A DNA stretch of 64,000 nt from Phenylobacterium sp. Lineage in GTDB: Bacteria > Pseudomonadota > Alphaproteobacteria > Caulobacterales > Caulobacteraceae. Positions 44,958 to 52,691 of the stretch are shown in pieces. The DNA is taken from assembly GCF_030693405.1 (NCBI RefSeq), contig NZ_JAUYAW010000044.1, positions 119,100 to 183,099 of the forward strand. The letters run 5' to 3'. The notes below the pieces were generated by a model. That model did not search any database, was not told where the DNA came from, and saw only the letters and a list, made by a program, of their open reading frames with translations. Position numbers and translations under genes: made by a program. The stretch's first letter is position 1; the number at the start of each line of letters is the position of its first letter.

Positions 44958-45025
44958 AAAAAGGGGCCGAGACCGCGCTTGGCGGCGCCTAACCCTTGGC
45001 GGGCATGGCTTCCAAGGGGGGTAAA

Positions 45026-45367
45026 ATGTCGCGAACTCTAGTGCTTGGCGGGCTTGCGGCCCTTGGTCTGGCCGGGGTCGCGGTTGCTCAATCACCCGAG
45101 CCGGCGGCCTGCGTCGCGTTGGATGATCGGCCCTGTTACGCCTCGCCGACAGTGGCGACTGAGCGGGGGGCGAGGCGTGCAGGTGCTGCGCCTAATGAGG
45201 CGGCGGGCTATTCCAAGGCCCGCGAGCTGGCTGCGTCAGGGAAATGCTATCGCGCTCTGGACGCCGCCCAGGCGACGCAGGATCCGGCCCTGGTGGCGGA
45301 GATCCGTCGGGCCTGCAGTCTTCCCCCGGTCGGCGACCCGAAGGATGGCGCGGTTAAGCTCTGGTGA
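45026..45367 (+). CDS. Small secreted Cys-containing protein, possible moron
   Basis: 113 residues: signal peptide (MSRTLVLGGLAALGLAGVAVA), then four cysteines (AACVALDDRPCYA, GKCYRALDAA, RRACSLPP) fit for two disulfides. GGGGGGT precedes the ATG at 45026. It is oriented against both flanking regulators, a typical place for a lysogenic-conversion gene. No family known. Confidence 0.7.
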   Translation: MSRTLVLGGLAALGLAGVAVAQSPEPAACVALDDRPCYASPTVATERGARRAGAAPNEAAGYSKARELAASGKCYRALDAAQATQDPALVAEIRRACSLPPVGDPKDGAVKLW

Positions 45368-45374
45368 GGCGGGC

Positions 45375-46112
45375 TCAGCGGTCGATGCGGTCTTGCACGG
45401 CATAGACGCCGACAACGTCAGACAGATCGAACTCGACGATCCGTTCCTCCGGCTGCAGCTCCCGGACATAGAGCTTCTCGCCGTCCGTGTGGTCGAACAG
45501 CTTGACGTAATAGCCCTGGCTGCGCGTCTCGACGACGCAGCCCTGTTCGCGCCGGGGCCAGCGATCCAGGTCATAGACGATCGTCGTCCCTGAGGACGCC
45601 CACGGGTACATGGAATCCCCGATCAGCTGCATGGCGCGGCTGCTGGGTCCATAGAGCGAGGCGAGGTCGAGCCAGCGCTCAGGCTCCGTGACGTCATAGA
45701 TATGCGCCCCGCGCAGTCCGCCCCGGCCGCGCCCCCAGACTGGAACCTGCAGCGACGCGGTCGGAGCTGAGCGGGCTGCGCCCGTCGCGGCCGCGGGGCG
45801 AGCCTGGTCAGGCGCGGCGTCGGACGATCGGCCTCCGTCGGCTGGCTCGCTCAGAACCTGCGCCTTCTCCCGTTCCAGATCCTCGGGTGTGAAGCCGAGC
45901 GCCCGCGTCAGCCGGTCCTGCACGTCGCTGCGCAGGATCACCTGGCGTTGGCCGGCTTCGTAAGCCTGCCAGGATTGCTTGCGCTGGCCGATGGCCGTCG
46001 CGGCCTGTTCCTGACTGACGCCCCGGCCGTCGGGGCCAGCCCGCATGCGCAGGCGGCGCAGGGCTTCTGCGGTCGCTTTCACGGCGGCGGAGGGGGCGAT
46101 CTGTGCTGTCAT
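45375..46112 (-). CDS. S24-family (LexA/CI-like) phage repressor
   Basis: 245 residues: N-terminal helix-turn-helix (VSQEQAATAIGQRKQSWQAYE, 32-52), a linker, and an S24 self-cleavage-type domain with Ser167 (GDSMYP) and Lys204 (YYVKLF). At the usual cleavage position the text is VPVWGRGRGG, lacking the usual Ala-Gly. ATG at 46112. Divergent from the Cro-like gene with dyads between, so it is the likely lysogenic repressor. Confidence 0.9.
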   Translation of the reverse strand: MTAQIAPSAAVKATAEALRRLRMRAGPDGRGVSQEQAATAIGQRKQSWQAYEAGQRQVILRSDVQDRLTRALGFTPEDLEREKAQVLSEPADGGRSSDAAPDQARPAAATGAARSAPTASLQVPVWGRGRGGLRGAHIYDVTEPERWLDLASLYGPSSRAMQLIGDSMYPWASSGTTIVYDLDRWPRREQGCVVETRSQGYYVKLFDHTDGEKLYVRELQPEERIVEFDLSDVVGVYAVQDRIDR

Positions 46113-46158
46113 TCCTAGGCTTTTGTCCCCAGCTTGCAGACCCGGCAACGCGCAATCC

Positions 46159-46196
46159 GCTGTCGAAAGTGACAACGATCCGTTGTCAAAGACAGC
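46159..46196. promoter_or_regulatory. Switch operator region
   Basis: GCTGTC (46159-46164), then GACAACG-ATC-CGTTGTC (46171-46187), then GTTGTCAAAGACAGC (46182-46196). Central 7-3-7 inverted repeat is perfect. It lies between the divergent S24 repressor and Cro-like start codons. Confidence 0.75.
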
Positions 46197-46241
46197 AAAT
46201 CAGGTTCCATCTCTGGGCGTCTCGAATCAGGACGCGCAGAG

Positions 46242-46529
46242 ATGCACCTCACGAAACCCACGCCTCCCCCGATCATTCGACCGCCCCTCGCCCGTTGGGT
46301 CTGGGAACGGTTCGACACCCTCAGGGACGCCGGCGCGTACTTCGAAATGAGCGGGGAAACGGTCCGGGGCTATTGTCTCCCGTTTAGTCACCCGGACCGT
46401 AAAGTTCCCCGCCCGGAGGCGATGGCTCGTATTTACGAGCTGACGGCCGGAGAGATCACCCCTGACAGCTTCCATCAGCTTGCGCCGATCGCCGAAGGGC
46501 GCCCGGCCGAACTGGTGCGGGCGGTCTGA
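46242..46529 (+). CDS. Cro-like/YdaS-type small regulator
   Basis: 95 residues. Segment TLRDAGAYFEMSGETVRGYC followed by PRPEAMARIYELTAGEITPDSFH, the typical ending of Cro/YdaS HTH proteins (…IYxLTxGxITPxDF). Divergent from the S24 repressor; expected antirepressor of the lytic switch. Its 3' end overlaps the convergent gene at 46456-46788. Confidence 0.82.
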   Translation: MHLTKPTPPPIIRPPLARWVWERFDTLRDAGAYFEMSGETVRGYCLPFSHPDRKVPRPEAMARIYELTAGEITPDSFHQLAPIAEGRPAELVRAV

Positions 46530-46788
46530 TCGTGACCTGGGGCGGCGTCTCTGCGAGCAGCTCGAAATGCTCGCTGGCCTGCAGGAAGGCTCCAGCCAAG
46601 CCGTCGAGCGCCGCGCGGCCGCCGGGCTGGGTGAATGGGCAATTGGCGGGCTCAGCGCGCAACCGACCGGCTGCGTCGTACTCAGCCAGCTTCGTCCGGA
46701 CATACGCCCGGCCCTCCTCGGCTGAATTCCAGGCTCCGGCGTCGATCAGCGCATCGACCATCAGTCTCAGGACGGCATTCGAGTTCAT
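46456..46788 (-). CDS. Phage protein, hypothetical, antisense to the cro end
   Basis: 110 residues from ATG 46788 with GGGGGAAACG before it. Helical N-terminus (NAVLRLMVDALIDAGAWNSAEEG) typical of small phage proteins; the end is low-complexity. It overlaps the 3' end of the Cro-like gene by 74 bp on the opposite strand. Without it the stretch 46530-46956 would be empty. Confidence 0.5.
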   Translation of the reverse strand: MNSNAVLRLMVDALIDAGAWNSAEEGRAYVRTKLAEYDAAGRLRAEPANCPFTQPGGRAALDGLAGAFLQASEHFELLAETPPQVTIRPPAPVRPGALRRSAQADGSCQG

Positions 46789-46956
46789 TTCGTTTCCCCC
46801 GGCCGCGGGGTTCTCCGCGGCCTCAATCACTGAACACGCGCGAGTTTTCTCGCGGGGGCCAATCGCCCCTGGCGTCCGCCTGCCATGCCTGCACGCCCGA
46901 CGGGCGGAACAACCTAAGCTTTACCGTAGCGAGCATTTCCTAAACGGGGTCTTGCC

Positions 46957-47310
46957 ATGAGCCGTCCGCCCGAACCCACAAGCGCCGATCTCGCCAACTG
47001 GCGGAAGCTGGTGCGAGAGGCCCGAAAGGCCGCAGCCGCACCGGCGGCGCCCTGCGGAGACTTGTCCAGCGCGGAACGCATGGCCAAGCGCTCCATCGTC
47101 TTAGGGCCTATGAGCGCCCTCAATCCTTGCATTCAGCTGGTGCGACGGGCGGGCCAGTTCGCCGCCTCGACCGTGCGCCAGCGCCGGGAGCAGGCGCCCG
47201 CGTTGATCGAGGCGTGTGAGGATGTCGAGGCGCGTCTCAAGTCCCCGGCCGCCGCAACGGGTGGCGCCGTGCCGCCTGCGCGCCGCCATCGCGCCGATAT
47301 CGACGGCTGA
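46957..47310 (+). CDS. Phage protein, hypothetical
   Basis: 117 residues, helical, Ala/Arg-rich (LANWRKLVREARKAAAAPAAP; RRAGQFAASTVRQRREQAPALIEAC). First gene of the rightward early operon; the 168 bases before it (46789-46956) should hold the early promoter. No family recognised. Confidence 0.6.
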   Translation: MSRPPEPTSADLANWRKLVREARKAAAAPAAPCGDLSSAERMAKRSIVLGPMSALNPCIQLVRRAGQFAASTVRQRREQAPALIEACEDVEARLKSPAAATGGAVPPARRHRADIDG

Positions 47311-47312
47311 CC

Positions 47313-47762
47313 ATGCGCGCCCAGCTGCGACGGGAGCTGTTCCCGCAACCTGCGCCCAGCCAGTCGCCGCCGCTCAGCGCCGACCATATGGCCGAAGCCC
47401 TGATCCTCGCGGCGATCGCGACCGGCGAGATCGACCGCCTGCAGAGCCATGGCTCCGCGGCGGTCGCGGGACTGATGACCTTGCGCGCCCGCTGGATCGC
47501 CTTGGCCGCCTTGCTGGCGCTCCATCCGGAAGCCGAGTTCGACCAGCTGGCGCGACCGCTGAACTGCGCGCCGAGCCCCCTGCGTCAGCTGGCGCGGATG
47601 CGTGGCCTGCCTTGGTGGTCCGAGGGCGACGTCCAGTCGGTGTTCATCGCCCTGGCCGAGCGCTGGAGCGCCCGGGCGATCGCGGGCGGACCTGAACTCA
47701 GGGAGACGCTCGCGGTCGCCCTGGCCAAGCGCACAAAACAACCCATGGGGGCTGCGCCATGA
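47313..47762 (+). CDS. Phage protein, hypothetical, HTH-like
   Basis: 149 residues with repeated short helix-turn-helix-like sequences (ALLALHPEAEFDQLARPLNC, SPLRQLARMRGLPWW). It may bind DNA. Start 3 bp after the preceding stop; end overlaps the next gene by 4 bp. Confidence 0.6.
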   Translation: MRAQLRRELFPQPAPSQSPPLSADHMAEALILAAIATGEIDRLQSHGSAAVAGLMTLRARWIALAALLALHPEAEFDQLARPLNCAPSPLRQLARMRGLPWWSEGDVQSVFIALAERWSARAIAGGPELRETLAVALAKRTKQPMGAAP

Positions 47763-48163
47763 GCGCGATCGACGACCATAGCCTGCTGGCGATGCATGCC
47801 GCCCGCATGTCCATCGCATCTATCGCTCAGACCATGGGCTGGGGGGAGGCGCGGACGCGCAACCGCCTGGACGCCCTGACCAGGGAGCCTGGCGCAGGGT
47901 TGAGCCCGACGACGCCGGCCGAGCTGCGGCAAGATTCCGACGAGGAGCCCAAGGCCGAGGCCCCGATCGGGGAGGGCGAAGGGCTGGTCCTGAGGAGTTT
48001 CGCCACCTTTCCGGCCGGCCACGGTGCGTCCTGCAGGATCGCCGACGGCCGCCATGTGTACGCGCTGACCGGAGCCGAGCGCCTGGAGCCGGGCGCGCGG
48101 ATCCGCATCGTCCAGGACGGCGAGGTCTGGCGCGCCTTGGGTGCGGGAGCTGGCCATGCGTAG
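47759..48163 (+). CDS. Phage protein, hypothetical, HTH-like N-terminus
   Basis: 134 residues. N-terminal HTH-like segment RMSIASIAQTMGWGEARTRNRLD, a linker rich in Glu/Pro, and a C-terminal beta domain (ASCRIADGRHVYALTG, ARIRIVQDGEVWRAL). ATGA overlap with the gene before and 8-bp overlap with the exonuclease. Confidence 0.6.
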   Translation: MSAIDDHSLLAMHAARMSIASIAQTMGWGEARTRNRLDALTREPGAGLSPTTPAELRQDSDEEPKAEAPIGEGEGLVLRSFATFPAGHGASCRIADGRHVYALTGAERLEPGARIRIVQDGEVWRALGAGAGHA

Positions 48164-48929
48164 GCGTCGCTTGGTCTGTCCGCCCCGGTACAACTGGCCC
48201 TTGATCGAGGTCGTCTGCACGGATGCAGAGTTTCCGCTTGTCCAGTCCGAGGTGCGGTTCGCGTTCACGCTCGACCGGCTGGCTGATCTCAACCAACGCA
48301 TCGCACGGTTCGAGCGTCAGATTCCCCGTCGGCCCCGCCGCCGTTGGTCGGTCATGGTCGATCTGGAGACGATGGGGACGACGCCGGGCTCAGCGATCGT
48401 GTCGATCGGGGCCATCGCTTTCGATCCCGTCGCGGGCAGGTTCGGCCCCTGCCTCTATGTCCCGATCGACCTGGCCTCTAACCTCGCCGCAGGCCTGACC
48501 GAGGATCCCGCCACGCGCGCCTGGTGGGCGCGGCAAAGCGCGGCGGCGCGCGCTGTCCTGACCGATCCCGAGCGGGTCGCGCTCCCCGACGCGCTTGCCG
48601 AGCTGGACGCCTACTGGCGCGAAGTCTGCGGCCAGGAGTTCTGGGCGCACGGGCCGAACTTCGACGAGACGCTCCTGACCGCGGCCTATCGGGTCGTCGG
48701 CCGTCGGCCGCCTTGGGCCTTCTGGAATACGCGCTGCACGCGGACGATCTATGCGGCCGCCGGCGTCGCGCCCGATCGCGCGAAAGGCGTCCACCATAAC
48801 GCGCTGCAGGACGCCATGAACCAGGCCGAGGCCGTGGTCGAGGCGTATCGCGTCCTACGGCTCGGCCGCCGGCCGCTGCGCTGGATCCTGGCGCGCCTGT
48901 GGCGGCGGATCCTGAGGGGGCGGTCATGA
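48156..48929 (+). CDS. DEDD-family 3'-5' exonuclease
   Basis: 257 residues. Exo I DLETMGT (Asp69, Glu71) with TTPGSAIVSIGAIAFD, exo II region FWAHGPNFDETLL, exo III HHNALQDAMNQA. This matches the phage/bacterial Rv2179c-like exoribonuclease group. ATG at 48156 has GGGAG seven bases upstream; a GTG at 48141 is the alternative. Likely processes or degrades nucleic acid during early infection. Ends in ATGA overlap. Confidence 0.85.
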   Translation: MRRRRLVCPPRYNWPLIEVVCTDAEFPLVQSEVRFAFTLDRLADLNQRIARFERQIPRRPRRRWSVMVDLETMGTTPGSAIVSIGAIAFDPVAGRFGPCLYVPIDLASNLAAGLTEDPATRAWWARQSAAARAVLTDPERVALPDALAELDAYWREVCGQEFWAHGPNFDETLLTAAYRVVGRRPPWAFWNTRCTRTIYAAAGVAPDRAKGVHHNALQDAMNQAEAVVEAYRVLRLGRRPLRWILARLWRRILRGRS

Positions 48930-49564
48930 GGGCGCCCTTCCGCGGCCTGGCCGCAATGGCCACGACGGACCGAGACCTGCACGCCTGGGTTCATGAGCTG
49001 AAAACCTGGCCAGAGATGTTCGAGGCGGTCCGTTCTGGCGCCAAGCCCTTTGAGATCAGGCGAGATGACCGTGGGTTTGAGGTCGGCGACTGGCTGCGCC
49101 TCCGCGAGTTCGAGGACCTTCCTCAACGCTACACAGGTCGCGAGCTGCGGCGCCGGATCTCTTATGTCCTCCCGGGTCGCCAGTTCGGCCTAGAGCCCGG
49201 GTTCGTGGTTCTCGGACTGAGTGAAGGGCCTGACCAGCTGCAGGCTGAGGTCGATCGTCTCCGCGCGCTGCTCAACGCGCCGGAGCTGCGCGACTTCGCC
49301 TCTGGCGTGGTGCTGGAGGCCGCGCATCAGCGGGAACGCTGGGGCGTCGACCATGACGCCGGCAAGGGGCCTGAGGCCTGGTTCTGGCTGGTCGGCTTCC
49401 TCGCCGGCAAGGCGCTGCGTTCGGCTATCGCCGGCGATCTCGACAAGGCCCTGCATCACTGCATTTCGACGGCGGCGGCCCTGGCCAACTGGCATGCCGC
49501 CCTGCTGGGCGCGGACAACCGCATGCGGCCCGGAATCGCGCCTCCGGATGGGGGTGGCGCATGA
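48926..49564 (+). CDS. DUF3850 (ASCH/PUA-like) domain fused to a second phage domain
   Basis: 212 residues. N-terminal DUF3850/ASCH (about 18-95: HELKTWPEMFEAVRSGAKPFEIRRDD, VGDWLRLREF, YVLPG), a fold that binds RNA or modified bases, then a second domain (about 115-195: RERWGVDHDAGKGPEAWFWLVGFLAGKAL, DLDKALHHCISTAAALANWH) that also occurs in phages without known function. ATGA overlaps at both ends. Confidence 0.75.
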   Translation: MRAPFRGLAAMATTDRDLHAWVHELKTWPEMFEAVRSGAKPFEIRRDDRGFEVGDWLRLREFEDLPQRYTGRELRRRISYVLPGRQFGLEPGFVVLGLSEGPDQLQAEVDRLRALLNAPELRDFASGVVLEAAHQRERWGVDHDAGKGPEAWFWLVGFLAGKALRSAIAGDLDKALHHCISTAAALANWHAALLGADNRMRPGIAPPDGGGA

Positions 49565-49794
49565 GACCCCTCCCATGGTCGCCGGGCTATCTCGCCTTCG
49601 TCCTCCCGTTGAAGCCCGAACAGGTCTTGCGGGTCGAGGGGTCGCACCCGTTCGCCCCCACGCCGGAGAGCCGCCGCGAATGGGCCTGGATCCAGACCGC
49701 CCAGCGGCTCGCCTGGCAGTACGGGTGCGATGGCGCGCTTGAGCGCCTGAACGCCTATGCGGCTGATGGCGGTGGCGCGGAGGCGGCCGCATGA
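49561..49794 (+). CDS. Phage protein, hypothetical
   Basis: 77 residues; tryptophan-rich middle (ESRREWAWIQTAQRLAWQYG). Both ends overlap neighbours by 4 bp. No family. Confidence 0.6.
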   Translation: MRPLPWSPGYLAFVLPLKPEQVLRVEGSHPFAPTPESRREWAWIQTAQRLAWQYGCDGALERLNAYAADGGGAEAAA

Positions 49795-50033
49795 GCCGGG
49801 CCGCTTGCACCTGCAACTGGCCGGGGTGCGCGGCTGGGGCGATCCGGTCCAGCTGGGCCTGCGCCGACCACTGGCCGAGGCTTGACGCCAAGGTGCGGAT
49901 CCCGCTCGCCCATGCGGCCCCGCGGCCGGGAGAGGAGCCGAGGGCCTACTTCCTGCGCGCCGGGGCCGAGGCCTCCGCCTGGATCGAGCGCCATCTGGCC
50001 AAGTCCGCCGGCGGCGGGGAGGGCCTGGTTTGA
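49791..50033 (+). CDS. Phage protein, hypothetical, Cys-rich start
   Basis: 80 residues. Early CTCNWPGC and later WACADHWPRL suggest a zinc or disulfide mini-fold. Overlaps both neighbours by 4 bp. Confidence 0.6.
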   Translation: MSRAACTCNWPGCAAGAIRSSWACADHWPRLDAKVRIPLAHAAPRPGEEPRAYFLRAGAEASAWIERHLAKSAGGGEGLV

Positions 50034-50695
50034 AGCCCCGCGGCCACAGCGCCACAATGGCGCACGTCAACCCCGCGCGGGATGCGACGAACCTGTTCCC
50101 CACTGCGCCATGGGGCGGGCGGACCATCGGCGAGATCATCGCGCGCCTCGATCCGAGGGCGCGCAGCTGTTGGGAGCCGGCCTGCGGCCCGGGCATGCTG
50201 GCGCACGGTTTGAACGACAATTTCCCGGTCGTCTTTCAGTCGGACTATGTCCAGTACGGGGCGCATCGGATCTTCGATTTCGTTCGCGCGCCGGAGGACC
50301 AGGTCCCGTTCGTCGCCGACTGGATTGTCACGAACCCGCCGTTTGATCTCTGCGAGGAGTTCGTCCAGCTCGCCTACGCCCGCGCCCGGCGCGGGGTGGC
50401 CATGCTCTGCCGGCTGGGCTTCCTGGAGGGGCAGAAGCGCCACCAGCTGCTCTATAGCGATTGCCGATACTATGCGGTCGCGCCCTTCTCCGAACGCCTG
50501 CCCCTGGTCATGGGCTGCTGGGATCCCGAGGCCTCCTCAGCTGCGGCCTATGCCTGGTTCATCTGGCTCAAGCCTGGCGTCGGGCCGCGGGTCATGCCGC
50601 CCCATCCCTATGTGATCGATATCCCGCCGGGGAGCTGCGCGCGGCTATCGCGTGACAGCGATCTGCAGTTCGCGGCCATGAGGGCGGCGGCATGA
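50030..50695 (+). CDS. Phage DNA N6-adenine-type methyltransferase
   Basis: 221 residues. SAM motif WEPACGPGML and catalytic TNPPF place it with DNA N6-adenine/N4-cytosine methyltransferases of phages (Dam-like without a clear target domain). TTG 50030 overlaps the preceding gene (TTGA); ATG at 50057 is an alternative start. It may protect phage DNA from restriction or mark it. Confidence 0.75.
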   Translation: MKPRGHSATMAHVNPARDATNLFPTAPWGGRTIGEIIARLDPRARSCWEPACGPGMLAHGLNDNFPVVFQSDYVQYGAHRIFDFVRAPEDQVPFVADWIVTNPPFDLCEEFVQLAYARARRGVAMLCRLGFLEGQKRHQLLYSDCRYYAVAPFSERLPLVMGCWDPEASSAAAYAWFIWLKPGVGPRVMPPHPYVIDIPPGSCARLSRDSDLQFAAMRAAA

Positions 50696-50940
50696 GCAAA
50701 GATGCGCCGGCCCATACCGATACCGTTCAGACCCTGCTGATCATGCTGGCGTCCGTGATCCCCAGCGGACCGGCCGCGCCCCTGGCCAGTATGGAATGGC
50801 GAGCCATCCGTCAGTCATGGCTCGTCGCGCTGGGCGAGGGCGGATTGAGCGAAGCCGAGGCCCGCAAGATTGAGGCCTCTGCCCGGGCGAGCGTTCTGGC
50901 GGACTTCTTGGCGAAAACGGCGCCTGAGGGGTCGGCATGA
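50692..50940 (+). CDS. Phage protein, hypothetical
   Basis: 82 residues, one hydrophobic helix (TLLIMLASVIPSGPAAPL) and an acidic/Ala-rich helix. Overlaps both neighbours by 4 bp. No family. Confidence 0.55.
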   Translation: MSKDAPAHTDTVQTLLIMLASVIPSGPAAPLASMEWRAIRQSWLVALGEGGLSEAEARKIEASARASVLADFLAKTAPEGSA

Positions 50941-52691
50941 ACCCGCCTCCGTTCAGCCGGGCCGCCCAGGCCTATGCGCGCCTGGGGATCGCCGTCTTCC
51001 CGCTGCGCGAGCGGGAAAAGAAGCCGCTCGCCTATTCGACGGGGCTGCTGGCCGCCTCGACAGATCCGGATCTCGCCGCGGCGCGATGGGCCGGGCAGGC
51101 CTCTCTGCCAGTCCGTCCGCCGAAGGAACCGGGCGAGCGCCTTCCGGACCAGATCCTCGCCCACGGCCGCTGCAATGTCGCCTGTGCGACGGGCGCGGTC
51201 TCCGGGTTCTGGGTCCTGGATCTCGACGGCCCGGATGCTGAGGAAGATCTCGCAAAACTGGTCGCCGTGCATGGCGAATTGCCGGAGACGGTCGAACAGG
51301 GGACGGGCAAGGGCCGTCACCTGTGCTTCGCCTGGGATCCGGCGTTCGAGGTCCGCAACTCCGCGAGCAAGATCGGGCGCGGCATCGATGTTCGGGGCGA
51401 CGGCGGATACATCGTCCTCCCGCCCTCGATCCATCCGTCTGGACGGGCTTACGCCTGGACGCCCGGCCGGTCGCCCCGCGACCGAGCCTTCGCCGCCGCC
51501 CCGTCCTGGCTGCTGCAGCTGGTCTGCCCGCCTGCGCCGGCGGCGGCCGAGGCCCGCCCGGCGCGGCCGACCGAGCGCCTGAGCGGGACGACCAAGTTCG
51601 GGCAGGCGACCTTGAACACGTCCTGCGCCGAAGTGGCGACGACCCCGCCCGGACAGCAGCAGAGCAAGCTTTTCGGCTATGCCGCCTTCATCGGCGCCTA
51701 TGTCGCCGGCGGAGAGATCGACGAAGGCCAGGCCCGCGAAGCGCTGATCGACGCTGGACTGAGGATGGTCGCCGCCAAGGGCGCCTGGACCCGCAAGGAA
51801 GTCGAGAGCGCCGTCGTCCGCGGGATGGAAAAGGGCGCGAAGCATCCGAAGACTGCGCCGGCTCCCCAGCCCCTGCGCACGGCCGGCGATCGCGCCGTCG
51901 ATGCGCGCCGGGACAAGCCCGTCCAGGCGGCGCAGGCGGCGGGCGCGATCCTGGACGCCCGTCGGCTCTGGGACGGCGCGCGTCCCGCCGATTGCCGCGC
52001 GGTGCGATCCTGGTTCGCCGCCCACAATCTCGACCCGGAAGGCCTGCCCGGCGGCCTCGGATCTCTGCGCGCCCATGCGCGTGCGCCGATCGGCGACGGG
52101 GCAGGCCCGGCGCTGCTCATTCCGCTCCTGGACCAGATCGACGGCGACGAATGGAATCGCGAGATCGAGGCGCTGGCGATCCTGCCCCTGCAGGGTTCGC
52201 GCGTGGCGCGGTTCGTCGGCCCGGCGCGGGACCGCGTCGCCTGCCTTTCGACCTTGCCGGCCGACGGCGCGCTGCTGGTCGCGCTCGACTTCTGCGACGC
52301 CTGGACCCTCGGCCAGAACGCCTGGGAAAGCGGCCATGAGCTGGGCGTGATCCTGGCCCCGACCCTGCGCGCCTTCGCCGGCGAAGCGCTGGGCGACCGA
52401 TGGGGCCGGATCGATCCTGCGACGCCCCATGCGGATCCCGACAACCCGCCCTGGACGCTGGAGGGCGCTCGCCCGGTCTTCCTGGCCGTGCGCGGGGATC
52501 TGCGATCAGGCGAACACAAGCGCCGGCGGACCCTGGGCGGGACGCAGCGACTGCAGCTCCAGGGCGAGGCCGCGGCGCGGTTTTTCGGGGGCCTGGCCGA
52601 TCAGGCCTGGCGGCGAGCCGGTGCGAACCCGGTTCGCATCCTACGCCCCTCGACAGGGGTCGGTTTCAGTGAGGGGAGGCGAGGCGCGTAA
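50937..52691 (+). CDS. Bifunctional DNA primase/polymerase (Prim-Pol)
   Basis: 584 residues. Prim-Pol domain (about 1-195): GIAVFPLREREKKPL, the metal motif DLD (94-96), RHLCF (about 127-131), GRGIDVRGDGGYIVLPPS. A PriCT-like helical part (about 225-310) and a Toprim-like C-terminus (about 335-560: LLIPLLDQIDG, GALLVALDFCDAW). Makes primers for phage replication with the helicase next door. A palindrome copy lies in its codons 562-567. Stop overlaps the helicase start (TAATG). Confidence 0.88.
   Translation: MNPPPFSRAAQAYARLGIAVFPLREREKKPLAYSTGLLAASTDPDLAAARWAGQASLPVRPPKEPGERLPDQILAHGRCNVACATGAVSGFWVLDLDGPDAEEDLAKLVAVHGELPETVEQGTGKGRHLCFAWDPAFEVRNSASKIGRGIDVRGDGGYIVLPPSIHPSGRAYAWTPGRSPRDRAFAAAPSWLLQLVCPPAPAAAEARPARPTERLSGTTKFGQATLNTSCAEVATTPPGQQQSKLFGYAAFIGAYVAGGEIDEGQAREALIDAGLRMVAAKGAWTRKEVESAVVRGMEKGAKHPKTAPAPQPLRTAGDRAVDARRDKPVQAAQAAGAILDARRLWDGARPADCRAVRSWFAAHNLDPEGLPGGLGSLRAHARAPIGDGAGPALLIPLLDQIDGDEWNREIEALAILPLQGSRVARFVGPARDRVACLSTLPADGALLVALDFCDAWTLGQNAWESGHELGVILAPTLRAFAGEALGDRWGRIDPATPHADPDNPPWTLEGARPVFLAVRGDLRSGEHKRRRTLGGTQRLQLQGEAAARFFGGLADQAWRRAGANPVRILRPSTGVGFSEGRRGA
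52622..52638. repeat. Palindrome copy 2
   Basis: TGCGAACCCGGTTCGCA, perfect 8-1-8, inside the Prim-Pol gene, 53 bases before the helicase start. Coded as A-N-P-V-R. Confidence 0.85.

Noticed and set aside
44996..45025. Earlier start for the secreted phage protein
   Set aside because: It would put a charged stretch before the signal peptide; ATG 45026 has a good ribosome site.
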